NCBI GenBank assembly: GCA_964437335.1 | Contig: CAYTGL010000002.1 | Coordinates: forward strand, 62,001-126,000 | Direction: 5' to 3' | DNA from: JAITWN01 sp964437335 | GTDB taxonomy: Bacteria > Pseudomonadota > Gammaproteobacteria > SZUA-140 | Length of the DNA stretch: 64,000 nt | Part shown: piece by piece, positions 28,160 through 36,348 of the stretch | Layout of the letters: every line of letters starts with the position of its first letter | Numbering within the stretch: position 1 is the stretch's first letter | Notes under the pieces: generated by a model | Told to the model about the DNA's origin: nothing | The model's input: only the letters and a program-made list of their open reading frames with translations | The model's database searches: none | Translations under genes and position numbers: made by a program

Positions 28160-29602
28160 TCAGCCTCCGGCCCGCATTTCGTGGGTGTACGCCTTGCTGC
28201 CGGCGCCCGCCGCGCCCGCGGTCAACGCGTCGACGACGCGCTCCATGCGCGTGAAGCGCGAGCCCTTGACCAGCACGGTCGCCATCGCTGTGCCGGCGAG
28301 ATCCGCGCGCAGCGCGGCGATCAAGGCCTCCTGGCTGTCGAAATGACGCGCGCCGTTGCCAAAGATACCGGCTGCGACGCTGGCCAGTTCGCCGACCGCG
28401 TAGATGCGGCTGACCCCGACCACCCGGGCCTGGCGTCCGATCTGTTCATGCAGCGCGCGGGCCGCATTACCGAGTTCGCCCATGTCACCGAGCACAAGCA
28501 GCTTATCGCCGCTGCCGCCGCAGGTCGCGAGCACTTCGAGCGCGGCCTTGACTGAACCCGGGTTCGCATTATAGGTATCGTCAATGATCCGGATGCCGCC
28601 GATCCCGGGCTTGATCTGCAGGCGACCGGCAACCGGGCGCATTGATGCGAGGCCGCGCACGATCTGCGCCAGTGACATCCCGAGCGCATGCGCCATCGCC
28701 GCCGCCGCCAATGCATTCATGACGTTGTGACGACCCGGCAGTTGCAGATCGACTGCCGCGCGCCCGTCGGGCATACAGAGATCGAACGAGCACCCCGGGG
28801 CGTCGTTCGGCCGTACCGCCTGCGCCGTCACATCGGCCGGGTGACGCATGCCAAAACTGACAATACGGCGCGCGCCGGCCATGACCTGCCACAGGCCGAC
28901 CCGCGGGTCGTCGTGATTCATGACCGCGACGCCGTTTCCCGCCAGTCCTGCGAAAATTTCGCCCTTCGCGCGCGCGACGCCGGCGATGTCGCCGAAGCCC
29001 GCGAGATGCGCAGGCGCCGCGTTCGTGATCGCGGTGACGCTCGGCGTTGCGAGACTGACGAGATAGGCGATATCACCGGGCTTGCGCGCGCCCATTTCGA
29101 TGACCGCGAAGCGATCACCGGGAGTCAACTTGAGCAGTGTCAGCGGAGCGCCGATTTCGTTGTTGAGATTCCCGCGGGTCACGACGCCCGGACCAAGCGC
29201 AGACAGGATGCCGGCGAGCATTTCCTTGACCGTGGTCTTCCCGTTGCTGCCGGTGATCCCGGCGACCGGGATGTCGAAACGGCTGCGCCACCAGGCCGCG
29301 AGTCGGCCCAGCGCAAGGCGGGTGTCGTCAACCCGCACAGCGGGCACATCGACGGCGACGTCCCGGTCGACGACGACCGCTACCGCGCCGGCGGCAACGG
29401 CCTCTGCGATGAACGCATGCGCATCGAAACGGTCGCCGCGCAGCGCGAAAAACAGGTCGCCAGGCGTGATCTCGCGAGTATCGGTCGACAGGGATCGCAC
29501 ACGCCTGTCCTCACCGCTCAGCCGGCCGGAGACGGCGCCGGCGAGTTCCGACAGCCTCAAACCGCCGGCCAGTGTGACGCTCCGGGACGTCGCAACGCTC
29601 AT
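28160..29602 (-). CDS. murF: UDP-N-acetylmuramoyl-tripeptide-D-alanyl-D-alanine ligase
   Basis: A 480-residue Mur ligase with STDTREITPGDLFFALRG, the ATP loop GITGSNGKTTVKEML and IIDDTYNANPGSVKAALE. It attaches D-Ala-D-Ala, the product of DdlB, to UDP-MurNAc-tripeptide. Its ATG overlaps the murE stop (ATGA). Confidence 0.98.
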   Translation of the reverse strand: MSVATSRSVTLAGGLRLSELAGAVSGRLSGEDRRVRSLSTDTREITPGDLFFALRGDRFDAHAFIAEAVAAGAVAVVVDRDVAVDVPAVRVDDTRLALGRLAAWWRSRFDIPVAGITGSNGKTTVKEMLAGILSALGPGVVTRGNLNNEIGAPLTLLKLTPGDRFAVIEMGARKPGDIAYLVSLATPSVTAITNAAPAHLAGFGDIAGVARAKGEIFAGLAGNGVAVMNHDDPRVGLWQVMAGARRIVSFGMRHPADVTAQAVRPNDAPGCSFDLCMPDGRAAVDLQLPGRHNVMNALAAAAMAHALGMSLAQIVRGLASMRPVAGRLQIKPGIGGIRIIDDTYNANPGSVKAALEVLATCGGSGDKLLVLGDMGELGNAARALHEQIGRQARVVGVSRIYAVGELASVAAGIFGNGARHFDSQEALIAALRADLAGTAMATVLVKGSRFTRMERVVDALTAGAAGAGSKAYTHEMRAGG

Positions 29603-31161
29603 TGCTTGCGCTCTCCGAGTGCCGCAGAAACCTGTTCCTGATCGCTGAACGACAGGCGCCGTTCCCCGACGATCTGGTAATTTTCGTGTCCCTTGCCGGC
29701 GATCAGCACGACATCGTTGGCCCCGGCCATGGCGATCGCGCCGCGGATCGCGGCGGCGCGGTCCGGGACGACCTCGACCGCATCCGGATACTCGATGCCG
29801 GCGCGGATTGCGGCGATGATCGCATCCGGATCCTCGTCGCGCGGGTTATCGCTGGTCACTACGATGCGATCCGCCAGTCGCGCCGCGATCGCGCCCATCA
29901 GCGGCCGCTTGGTCTGGTCGCGGTTGCCGCCGCAACCGAATACGCACCACAACCGACCCTTGCAATGCGGGCGCAAGGCCGCGAGCGCCTCATTGAGGGC
30001 GTCCGGGGTATGGGCGTAATCGACGATGACCAGCGGCAGCCTGTTCACCCCGCCGAAGCGCTCCATGCGTCCGGATACCGGGCGAACCACCGACAGCCTT
30101 CCGAGTGCTTCGTCGAACGGGATGTCCATCATCAATAACGCCGACAGCACCGCGAGCAGGTTCTGCGCATTGAAGCTGCCAAGCAGCGGCGCCTCGAGAC
30201 GTCCCGCGCCCCAGCTCGACTCGATATCGAGTATCAGGCCGCTAGCCGACAGCGCGACATTGACGGCATCGATATGAAACTGGGCATCGAGTCCCGCATT
30301 GAAACCTGAATTGAGTTTGGCGGCCGGATCTCCGAGGCCATACGCGACGCAGCGGATACCCGGCGCGAGATTGCCCACCAGCTCACGGCCGAAGGGATCG
30401 TCACGGTTCAGTGCCGCAAAGCGCAGTCCCGGCATCGTGAAGAGCTTTTTCTTGGCCAGTCCGTAGGCAGCCAGATCGGCATGATAGTCAAGGTGATCGT
30501 GACTGAGGTTTGTGAACACCGCGCCGGTGAACAGGGTGCCGGCCGTACGGTGCTGCTCGAGGGCGTGTGACGACACCTCGATGACGACATGACCGACGCC
30601 GGCATCGCGCAATTTCGCGAGTTCCGCCTGCAGCGTTAACGCATCCGGTGTCGTATGCAGGCCGGGACGCAGCGCGCCCGGCTCGCCATAGCCCAACGTC
30701 CCGATCAGGCCGCAGCGATCGCCGCCGGCGGCCAGCGCATGCGCGAGATAATGGGAACAGGATGTCTTGCCGTTGGTCCCGGTGATGCCGATCACGGTCA
30801 TGTCACGGGACGGTTCCCCGTGGAAACGGGCGGCGATCGGTCCCATCCTTTCGCGAAGCCCGCGAATCGCGATCGTCGGTATGGCCTGTCCTGCGCCCGT
30901 ACGGTCGTCGCCGACCGCAGGATCCCCGGCATCAACCAGCACCGCGGCTGCACCGGCGGCGATCGCTTCGGCGATGAACGCAGATCCACTCGTGCGGGTG
31001 CCGGCGCAGGCGAAAAACAGGTCGCCTGGCGTCACCCGCCGGCTGTCGAGCGCAAGTCCGCCGATCTCGCGATCCTCGCTCGGGGTGATTTCAGCGAAAT
31101 CGCGCAGCAGACCGGACAGGCGCCGGATACCCGGCGCCGCGGGCGTCTGGCGGACGGTCAT
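29599..31161 (-). CDS. murE: UDP-N-acetylmuramoyl-tripeptide synthetase, meso-diaminopimelate type
   Basis: About 520 residues. It shows LALDSRRVTPGDLFFACAG, the ATP loop GITGTNGKTSC and, in TSDNPRDEDP, the DNPR motif that binds meso-diaminopimelate. The murein is therefore of the standard Gram-negative A1-gamma type. The start is ATG 31161, sharing a base with the ftsI stop (TGATG); an in-frame GTG lies one codon before. Confidence 0.98.
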   Translation of the reverse strand: MTVRQTPAAPGIRRLSGLLRDFAEITPSEDREIGGLALDSRRVTPGDLFFACAGTRTSGSAFIAEAIAAGAAAVLVDAGDPAVGDDRTGAGQAIPTIAIRGLRERMGPIAARFHGEPSRDMTVIGITGTNGKTSCSHYLAHALAAGGDRCGLIGTLGYGEPGALRPGLHTTPDALTLQAELAKLRDAGVGHVVIEVSSHALEQHRTAGTLFTGAVFTNLSHDHLDYHADLAAYGLAKKKLFTMPGLRFAALNRDDPFGRELVGNLAPGIRCVAYGLGDPAAKLNSGFNAGLDAQFHIDAVNVALSASGLILDIESSWGAGRLEAPLLGSFNAQNLLAVLSALLMMDIPFDEALGRLSVVRPVSGRMERFGGVNRLPLVIVDYAHTPDALNEALAALRPHCKGRLWCVFGCGGNRDQTKRPLMGAIAARLADRIVVTSDNPRDEDPDAIIAAIRAGIEYPDAVEVVPDRAAAIRGAIAMAGANDVVLIAGKGHENYQIVGERRLSFSDQEQVSAALGERKQ

Positions 31162-32957
31162 CACAGAACCTCCTTGCCGACGACCAGGCTTGAGGCCGGG
31201 ATCGGCTCGGCGGCATTGACGCGAGCGGCGTCGAGCGATAGCGCATTGCCCCCCGCGGGACGCGGAGCTTCCGCCTGCAATCGACGCGACGGTACATCAT
31301 CCGGTGTAACGCCGAGCATGCGCAACGCGCCGGTCATGACCTTCGAGAACACCGGGGCCGCGACCCGGCCGCCATAATACTCTTCTCCCTCGGGCTTGTT
31401 GATCACGACGACCATCGCGAGGCGCGGATCAGTGACCGGCGCGACGCCGGCGAACAGCGAGATATACCGGTCTTCGGTATAACCCCGGGCGCCGACCGCC
31501 ATGACCGTGCCGGTTTTTCCGGCGACGCGGTAACCGGACACCCGCGCCAGCAGGCCTGTGCCCTGTGCAGAGATTACCGATTCCATCATGCGCAGCACTT
31601 CTTCGGCAGTCCGGGGACTCATTGCTTGCGTGACCCGTAACGCTTCTTCGCTCACGACGAAACTCGCCGGCTTGAAGCGACCGTGATCGCCAAGCACCGC
31701 ATAGGCCTGGGCAAGCTGTAATGGCGTCACCGACAGGCCGTAGCCGAAGGACAGCGTCGCGCGTTCGAGTTCGCGCCAGCGGCTGTAATGCGACAGCGTG
31801 CCGACGGCCTCGCCCGGGAATCCGGTACCCGACAGCTCGCCGAAGCCGATCTCCGAGAACATGCGCCACATGCGCTCCGGCGGCAGCGCAAGCGCGATTT
31901 TCGTCATGCCGACGTTGCTCGACTTCTGGATGACGGTCGTCAGATTGATCGCGCCGTAATTCGACAGATCGCGCACCGTGCCGTTGCCGACGCGGAGGAA
32001 ACCAGGGGCGGTATTGATCAGGGATTCCGGACGGTGGCTGCCGGCATCGAGCGCTGCCGCGATCGTGAACGGCTTCGCAGTCGAGCCGGGCTCGATCAGA
32101 TCCGTCACCGCGCGATTGCGGAACGCGTCGGCGCGGATATTGCCGCGGTTGTTCGGATTGAACGACGGCTGATTCGCCATCGCGACCACCTCACCGGTAC
32201 GCACGTCGATGACCACGACGGATCCGGATTCGGCGCGGTGTAACTGCACCGCGGTCTTCAGTTCACGATAAGCGAGATACTGGATGCGGCGGTCGATGCT
32301 GAGCTTGAGGTCCTGACCGGGTTCCGGCTCCTTGATGCCGGCGACGTCCTCGACGATGCGGCCGTAACGATCCTTGAGGACCCATTTCGAGCCGGTGTGT
32401 CCCTGCAGCCAGCGGTCATAGGCGAGCTCGATTCCCTCCTGTCCCTGGTCATCGATATTGGTCAGACCGACGAGATGCGCGGCGACCTCGCCTTCCGGAT
32501 AATAGCGGCGATATTCGCGTTGCAGCGACACCCCGCGCAAGCCGAGCGCCATGACCCGCTCCGCAACCGGCGGATCGACATGTCGTCTCAGATAAACGAA
32601 TTCACGTCCGGCGCGCTGCTCTATCCGCGCCCGCAGGTCGCTTGCCCCGACGCCGAGCGCGGCAGCCAGTTCGGGCCAGTGCTCGCGCGACTCGAGCAGT
32701 TCCTGCGGATTGCCCCAGATCGAATCGACCGGAATGCTGACCGCGAGCGGGTCGCCATTACGATCAGTGATCATGCCACGATGGGCCGGCATGACCTGGG
32801 CGCGCAGGTGGCGCGCGTCGCCCTGGTCCTGCAGGAAGGCCCGGTTCATTACCTGCAGATCGAGCGCCCGCCAGCCGAGCGTGCCGGTCGCGATGACCAG
32901 AACGGTCAGCACCAGCCCCAGGCGAAACGGGTGTATGAGTCCGCTGTCTCTGCTCAT
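31161..32957 (-). CDS. ftsI: Septal transpeptidase, penicillin-binding protein 3
   Basis: A 598-residue class B PBP. A short cytoplasmic tail and membrane anchor (residues about 12-30) are followed by the pedestal and then the transpeptidase domain with STAK (Ser292), SSN (346-348) and KTG (481-483). It cross-links septal peptidoglycan with FtsW. Its ATG overlaps the ftsL stop (ATGA). Confidence 0.99.
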   Translation of the reverse strand: MSRDSGLIHPFRLGLVLTVLVIATGTLGWRALDLQVMNRAFLQDQGDARHLRAQVMPAHRGMITDRNGDPLAVSIPVDSIWGNPQELLESREHWPELAAALGVGASDLRARIEQRAGREFVYLRRHVDPPVAERVMALGLRGVSLQREYRRYYPEGEVAAHLVGLTNIDDQGQEGIELAYDRWLQGHTGSKWVLKDRYGRIVEDVAGIKEPEPGQDLKLSIDRRIQYLAYRELKTAVQLHRAESGSVVVIDVRTGEVVAMANQPSFNPNNRGNIRADAFRNRAVTDLIEPGSTAKPFTIAAALDAGSHRPESLINTAPGFLRVGNGTVRDLSNYGAINLTTVIQKSSNVGMTKIALALPPERMWRMFSEIGFGELSGTGFPGEAVGTLSHYSRWRELERATLSFGYGLSVTPLQLAQAYAVLGDHGRFKPASFVVSEEALRVTQAMSPRTAEEVLRMMESVISAQGTGLLARVSGYRVAGKTGTVMAVGARGYTEDRYISLFAGVAPVTDPRLAMVVVINKPEGEEYYGGRVAAPVFSKVMTGALRMLGVTPDDVPSRRLQAEAPRPAGGNALSLDAARVNAAEPIPASSLVVGKEVL

Positions 32958-33223
32958 GGGCGGACGATAACGATCCGTTCGGCGGGCGGGAGCGTCATAT
33001 CAAGACGGTCGCGCGCGATACGCTCGACCCGGGTCGGCGTCGCCCAGGCCGCCTGCTCCAGCGTCAGCTTGCCCCATTCGGTGTTCAGGTCATCGCGCTC
33101 CGCCTTGAGCGCCTCGAGCTCGATGAAACGCTGGCGGTTTTCATGCTTGGTGGTGACAACGCCAAGCGCCGACGCGAACACGCAGACGGCCAGCACCAGC
33201 ACCACGCCCTGATGAGCGGTCAT
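32954..33223 (-). CDS. ftsL: Cell division protein FtsL
   Basis: An 89-residue bitopic protein: a transmembrane helix (about residues 6-24) followed by a leucine-zipper-like coiled coil (ENRQRFIELEALKAERDDL). It forms the FtsQLB complex that activates FtsWI. Size and position between rsmH and ftsI are typical. Confidence 0.95.
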   Translation of the reverse strand: MTAHQGVVLVLAVCVFASALGVVTTKHENRQRFIELEALKAERDDLNTEWGKLTLEQAAWATPTRVERIARDRLDMTLPPAERIVIVRP

Positions 33224-34158
33224 TGCAGCTTCTCCGCGACCCGCAACACCGCGCTGCGCGCCCGCGGATTACGCTCGATTTCGGCGGCGCCGGGATGAAT
33301 CGCCTTGCCGATCGCGCGCAGGCGCGGGCGGCGGGCGGTATCGGGGATCGGCATCCCGCGCGGGAATTCGTCGCCACGCGCCTGTCGCCGGATAAAACGC
33401 TTGACGATGCGATCCTCGAGCGAGTGAAAGCTGATCACCGCGAGGCGTCCACCCGCCCCGAGCAGATCGATCACCTCATCGAGGCATTGTTTGAGGGCTT
33501 CGAGCTCATGATTGATGTGGATACGTATCGCCTGGAAGGTACGCGTCGCCGGATCCTTGCCGGGCTCGCGGGACGGGTTTGCGCGCGCGACGACGGAACG
33601 CAGATGCGCTGTCGTCCGCAGCGGCTGTTGCTGACGCTCGGCGACAATCGCACGCGCGACGCGCTTCGCAAAACGCTCTTCGCCGTATTCGCGCAGCACC
33701 TGCGCGATCTCGGCCTCACGTGCATGCGCAAGCCAGTCTGCCGCCGACTCGCCGGCGCCGGGATCCATGCGCATGTCGAGCGGACCGTCGCGCATGAAGC
33801 TGAAGCCCCTGCGCGGGTCATCGAGTTGCGTCGACGAAACCCCGAGATCCATCAATACACCGTTAACCTGTCCCGTAATTCCCAGTTCCGCGGCCACCGC
33901 CGCAGCACCTGCAAACGAACCGTGTCGCACGGTGACGCGCGCATCGGTCCCGAAGCGTCCCCGCGCGGCCGCGATCGCCTCGGGATCCTGATCCATGACG
34001 ACGAGACGCCCCGCGGGCCCCAGTCGTTCCAGTATCGCCGCGGCATGGCCGCCCCGACCGTAGGTCAGGTCCATGCAGAGGCCGCCGGGGACGACCGCCA
34101 GCGCCTCAAGTGCCTCGTATAACAGAACGGGGCGATGCAGCTCCGCTTCGACAACCAT
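33220..34158 (-). CDS. rsmH: 16S rRNA (cytosine1402-N4)-methyltransferase
   Basis: About 312 residues. It begins HRPVLLYEALEAL, then has the SAM-binding DLTYGRGGHAAAIL, LMDLGVSSTQLDDPRRGFSFMRDGPLDMRM, and a C-terminal VISFHSLEDRIVKRF. It methylates N4 of C1402 in 16S rRNA; RsmI, also in this window, adds the 2'-O-methyl group to the same nucleotide. ATG 34158 is the family start, four bases after mraZ. Confidence 0.98.
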   Translation of the reverse strand: MVVEAELHRPVLLYEALEALAVVPGGLCMDLTYGRGGHAAAILERLGPAGRLVVMDQDPEAIAAARGRFGTDARVTVRHGSFAGAAAVAAELGITGQVNGVLMDLGVSSTQLDDPRRGFSFMRDGPLDMRMDPGAGESAADWLAHAREAEIAQVLREYGEERFAKRVARAIVAERQQQPLRTTAHLRSVVARANPSREPGKDPATRTFQAIRIHINHELEALKQCLDEVIDLLGAGGRLAVISFHSLEDRIVKRFIRRQARGDEFPRGMPIPDTARRPRLRAIGKAIHPGAAEIERNPRARSAVLRVAEKLQ

Positions 34159-34162
34159 CGCG

Positions 34163-34615
34163 TCATAGTGAAAACGTACTGAGGAAATCCGACAGTCGCT
34201 GATCACCCTGCTCACCCTTCAGCAACCGGCCGCACTGGTCATTCCATGCCTGCTCGTCCCACAGCTCGAACTTGTTGACCTGACCGATCAGCATCACGCG
34301 CTTGTTCAGTCCGGCGAAATCGCGCAGTGGCGGCGGCAGCAGAATACGGCCGTTGCCGTCCATCTCGCATTCTGTTGCAAGACCGATCAGCAGGCGCTGC
34401 AAACCGCGCGTCCGTTCATCAAGATTGGGAAGATCCGACAGTCGCTGTTCGATGGTTTCCCACACCGGCTGCGGATACAGCAACAGACAGCGATCGCGAT
34501 CGCCGGTGATGACGATGCGGCCCTGGCAGGCATGCTGAAGCAGATCCCGATACCGGGCCGGTATCGACATGCGACCCTTGGCGTCGAGACTCAAGGCGCT
34601 GGCGCCACGAAACAC
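34163..34615 (-). CDS. mraZ: Transcriptional regulator MraZ
   Basis: About 150 residues with two SpoVT/AbrB-like halves: FRGASALSLDAKGRMSIPARYRD and CEMDGNGRILLPPPLRDFAGL. It represses the dcw operon in E. coli. The start is GTG 34615, because family members begin MFRG and a GGGGGAG site lies nine bases before it; a longer frame from 34657 would run through the operator. Four MraZ boxes lie just upstream. Confidence 0.95.
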   Translation of the reverse strand: MFRGASALSLDAKGRMSIPARYRDLLQHACQGRIVITGDRDRCLLLYPQPVWETIEQRLSDLPNLDERTRGLQRLLIGLATECEMDGNGRILLPPPLRDFAGLNKRVMLIGQVNKFELWDEQAWNDQCGRLLKGEQGDQRLSDFLSTFSL

Positions 34616-34643
34616 GGGCAGTGTCTCCCCCAATCTAAAGTTC

Positions 34644-34678
34644 CCACAATTAACCACTTATCACCACTTGTTGCCACT
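34644..34678 (-). promoter_or_regulatory. MraZ operator, four boxes in 10-bp phase
   Basis: On the minus strand AGTGG occurs three times and TGTGG once, at 34674-34678, 34664-34668, 34654-34658 and 34644-34648, exactly 10 bases apart. This is the tandem GTGG(G)-type array known to be bound by MraZ. The distal box overlaps the -10 element, so binding should block RNA polymerase. Confidence 0.88.
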
Positions 34679-34703
34679 ATATACACCTTAAATCCACTGT
34701 CAA
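34676..34703 (-). promoter_or_regulatory. mraZ (dcw operon) promoter
   Basis: On the minus strand a consensus -35 TTGACA (34703-34698), a 16-base spacer and TATAGT (34681-34676) form a strong sigma-70 promoter. Transcription should begin near 34669, giving a leader that contains the rest of the MraZ boxes. It is the only strong promoter noticed upstream of a gene cluster with mostly overlapping or nearly abutting genes down to ftsZ. Confidence 0.85.
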
Positions 34704-34859
34704 GCCGAAAACGTCCCACCGGGAGGGATTTTTCCCCTTTATTGCTCAGCTACTTAGCTCCAGACCCCCGGAATGACGGCGTAGCTGCGCTGCCTCCCGA
34801 AAACTAAGGGAGATAAATCATCAGCTTGGGGGAAAATTGTGGGGTTATGTATAACGAAT

Positions 34860-34886
34860 GGGGTCAGCCCCTGAGGATCTGACCCC
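34860..34886. repeat. GGGGTCAG palindrome downstream of rnpB
   Basis: GGGGTCAG (34860-34867) and CTGACCCC (34879-34886) form a perfect 8-bp inverted repeat around 11 bases, starting just after the 3' end of the RNase P RNA. It is one of five elements in the window built on GGGGTCAGACCCC. No T tract follows on the rnpB strand, so it is not a classic terminator. Confidence 0.65.
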
Positions 34887-34892
34887 TTGTGA

Positions 34893-35236
34893 AGGAGGGA
34901 GCCGGCCTGTAAGCCGGGTTCTGTCGGGGACAGTCATTCATCTGGGTCGCGCGTCGCCGCGCGCCTCGAGCGACCTACCCGGGGACAGCGCGGGCCGCGC
35001 TATCGTCCCCCTATTTGGTCTTGCTCCGGATGGGGTTTGCACTGCCGCCGCGTGTTGCCACCGGCGCGGTGCGCTCTTACCGCACCATTTCACCCTTACC
35101 CGCGTTGCCGCGGGCGGTATATTTTCTGTTGCACTTTCCGTCGGCTCGCGCCGCCCAGGCGTTACCTGGCATCCTGCCCTGCGGAGCCCGGACTTTCCTC
35201 CACGCCCACAGGCGCAGCGACTGTCCGGCCGACTCC
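34893..35236 (-). ncRNA. rnpB: RNase P RNA (bacterial type A)
   Basis: The catalytic RNA that matures tRNA 5' ends. Read on the minus strand, it has GGAGGAAAGTCCGGGCTCC (J3/4-P4 5' half), GGGCAGGATGCCAGGTAACG, GGTAAGAGCGCACCG, GGAGCAAGACCAAATAGGG and AGATGAATGACTGTCC (P4 3' half), then the tRNA-CCA-binding segment near the 3' end. The outer ends pair through about nine bases (P1). Ends are approximate by a few bases. Its position between mraZ and rsmI matches other gammaproteobacteria. Confidence 0.97.
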
Positions 35237-35244
35237 CGACACGC

Positions 35245-35250
35245 AGTATA
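35245..35250 (-). promoter_or_regulatory. rnpB -10 element
   Basis: TATACT on the minus strand lies about eight bases before the predicted 5' end of RNase P RNA, with a GC-rich discriminator between, as expected for a stable-RNA promoter. The -35 region is not recognisable. Confidence 0.5.
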
Positions 35251-35299
35251 GCAGGCGCCGCGCTGATCGCGTCCTGCGTTCAGGATTCCCTCCGTCGGG

Positions 35300-36148
35300 T
35301 CATCGCCGCCGAATGCCCAGACCCAGCTCGTACAGGCGGTTTCTGCCGATGCCGGTCAGTTTCGCGGCGAGCACGGCGGCCTGCTTCAGCGGCAGTTCCT
35401 CGAGCAGAATCGCGAGCATGCGGCGCGCATCGGCCTCGTCGATGGCCGCTGATTCGTCGGCACCGTGGACGATAATGACGATCTCACCCTTTTGTTGCAT
35501 CGGGTCCTGCCGCGTCCAATCGAGCAATCCACCCAGCGTGGCGCGCCTGATGGTTTCATGCAGCTTCGTGATCTCTCGCGCACAGGCCGCCTCGCGTTCC
35601 GCGCCGAACACATCGACCATGGCGGCGAGCGCCGCGAGCGCGCGGTGCGGGGCCTCGTAGAACACCAGCGTGCGCGGCTCGTCACGCAATTGCTCGAGTC
35701 GTTCCCGGCGATGGGCGGCACGCGACGGCAGGAAGCCTTCGAACACAAAGCGGTCAGACGGCAGGCCGGACACCGACAAGGCGGCGACCAGCGCCGAAGA
35801 ACCGGGTATCGGGGAAACACGTATCCCGGCGTCATGGGCGGCGCGCACGAGGTGAAATCCCGGATCGCTGATCAACGGCGTACCGGCGTCGCTGATCAGC
35901 GCGACGGAGTCACCACGCTGCAGACGCTCGATCAGGCGCGGCGTCAGTTCGCGCTCGTTGTGGTCGTGCAACGACAGGCACGGCGTCGCAATGCCGAAGT
36001 GACGCAGCAGTTGTCCGCTGCGACGGGTATCCTCGGCGGCGACGACATCGACCTGACCGAGCACCTCGAGCGCTCGCTTGGTGATATCACCAAGATGTCC
36101 GATAGGAGTGGCGACGATGTACAATATTCCCTGTTTTCCGATTGACAC
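35300..36148 (-). CDS. rsmI: 16S rRNA (cytidine1402-2'-O)-methyltransferase
   Basis: A 282-residue tetrapyrrole-methylase-fold protein: LYIVATPIGHLGDIT, EDTRRSGQLLRHF, ISDAGTPLISDPG and VFYEAPHRAL are RsmI signatures. It 2'-O-methylates C1402, completing the m4Cm modification with RsmH. The start is GTG 36148. It diverges from lpoA across a 200-base gap filled largely by hairpin repeat copy 3. Confidence 0.97.
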   Translation of the reverse strand: MSIGKQGILYIVATPIGHLGDITKRALEVLGQVDVVAAEDTRRSGQLLRHFGIATPCLSLHDHNERELTPRLIERLQRGDSVALISDAGTPLISDPGFHLVRAAHDAGIRVSPIPGSSALVAALSVSGLPSDRFVFEGFLPSRAAHRRERLEQLRDEPRTLVFYEAPHRALAALAAMVDVFGAEREAACAREITKLHETIRRATLGGLLDWTRQDPMQQKGEIVIIVHGADESAAIDEADARRMLAILLEELPLKQAAVLAAKLTGIGRNRLYELGLGIRRR

Positions 36149-36206
36149 CTTCGATCCCCGTTCGGATACTTGAAGCCTTATGTCGTCTGCGCTCGTTTAA
36201 GGAGTT

Positions 36207-36318
36207 CGGAAGGCGGCGGTGATTACCTGACGGGACACGCTGTGAATACGTCCCTGTACGCTCGACGGCCGCATCCCTGCGGCCGACGGTCCCGTCAGGT
36301 AATCACCGCCGCCTTCCG
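36207..36318 (-). repeat. Conserved-core, variable-arm hairpin repeat, copy 3 of 4
   Basis: Arms 36207-36236 and 36289-36318 are perfectly complementary over 30 bases. The core 36237-36288 is the reverse complement of the copy 1 core with no difference over its 52 bases. It lies between the divergent rsmI and lpoA starts, only 30 bases before the lpoA ATG, so it must affect or replace their promoter region. Confidence 0.95.
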
Positions 36319-36348
36319 GTCTGATTCAGAGTTCACCCTTCACAGATC

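Noticed and set aside
34780..34860. A possible small gene between mraZ promoter and rnpB
   Set aside because: No frame has a start with a ribosome-binding site or a recognisable product; the stretch is AT-rich and non-coding.
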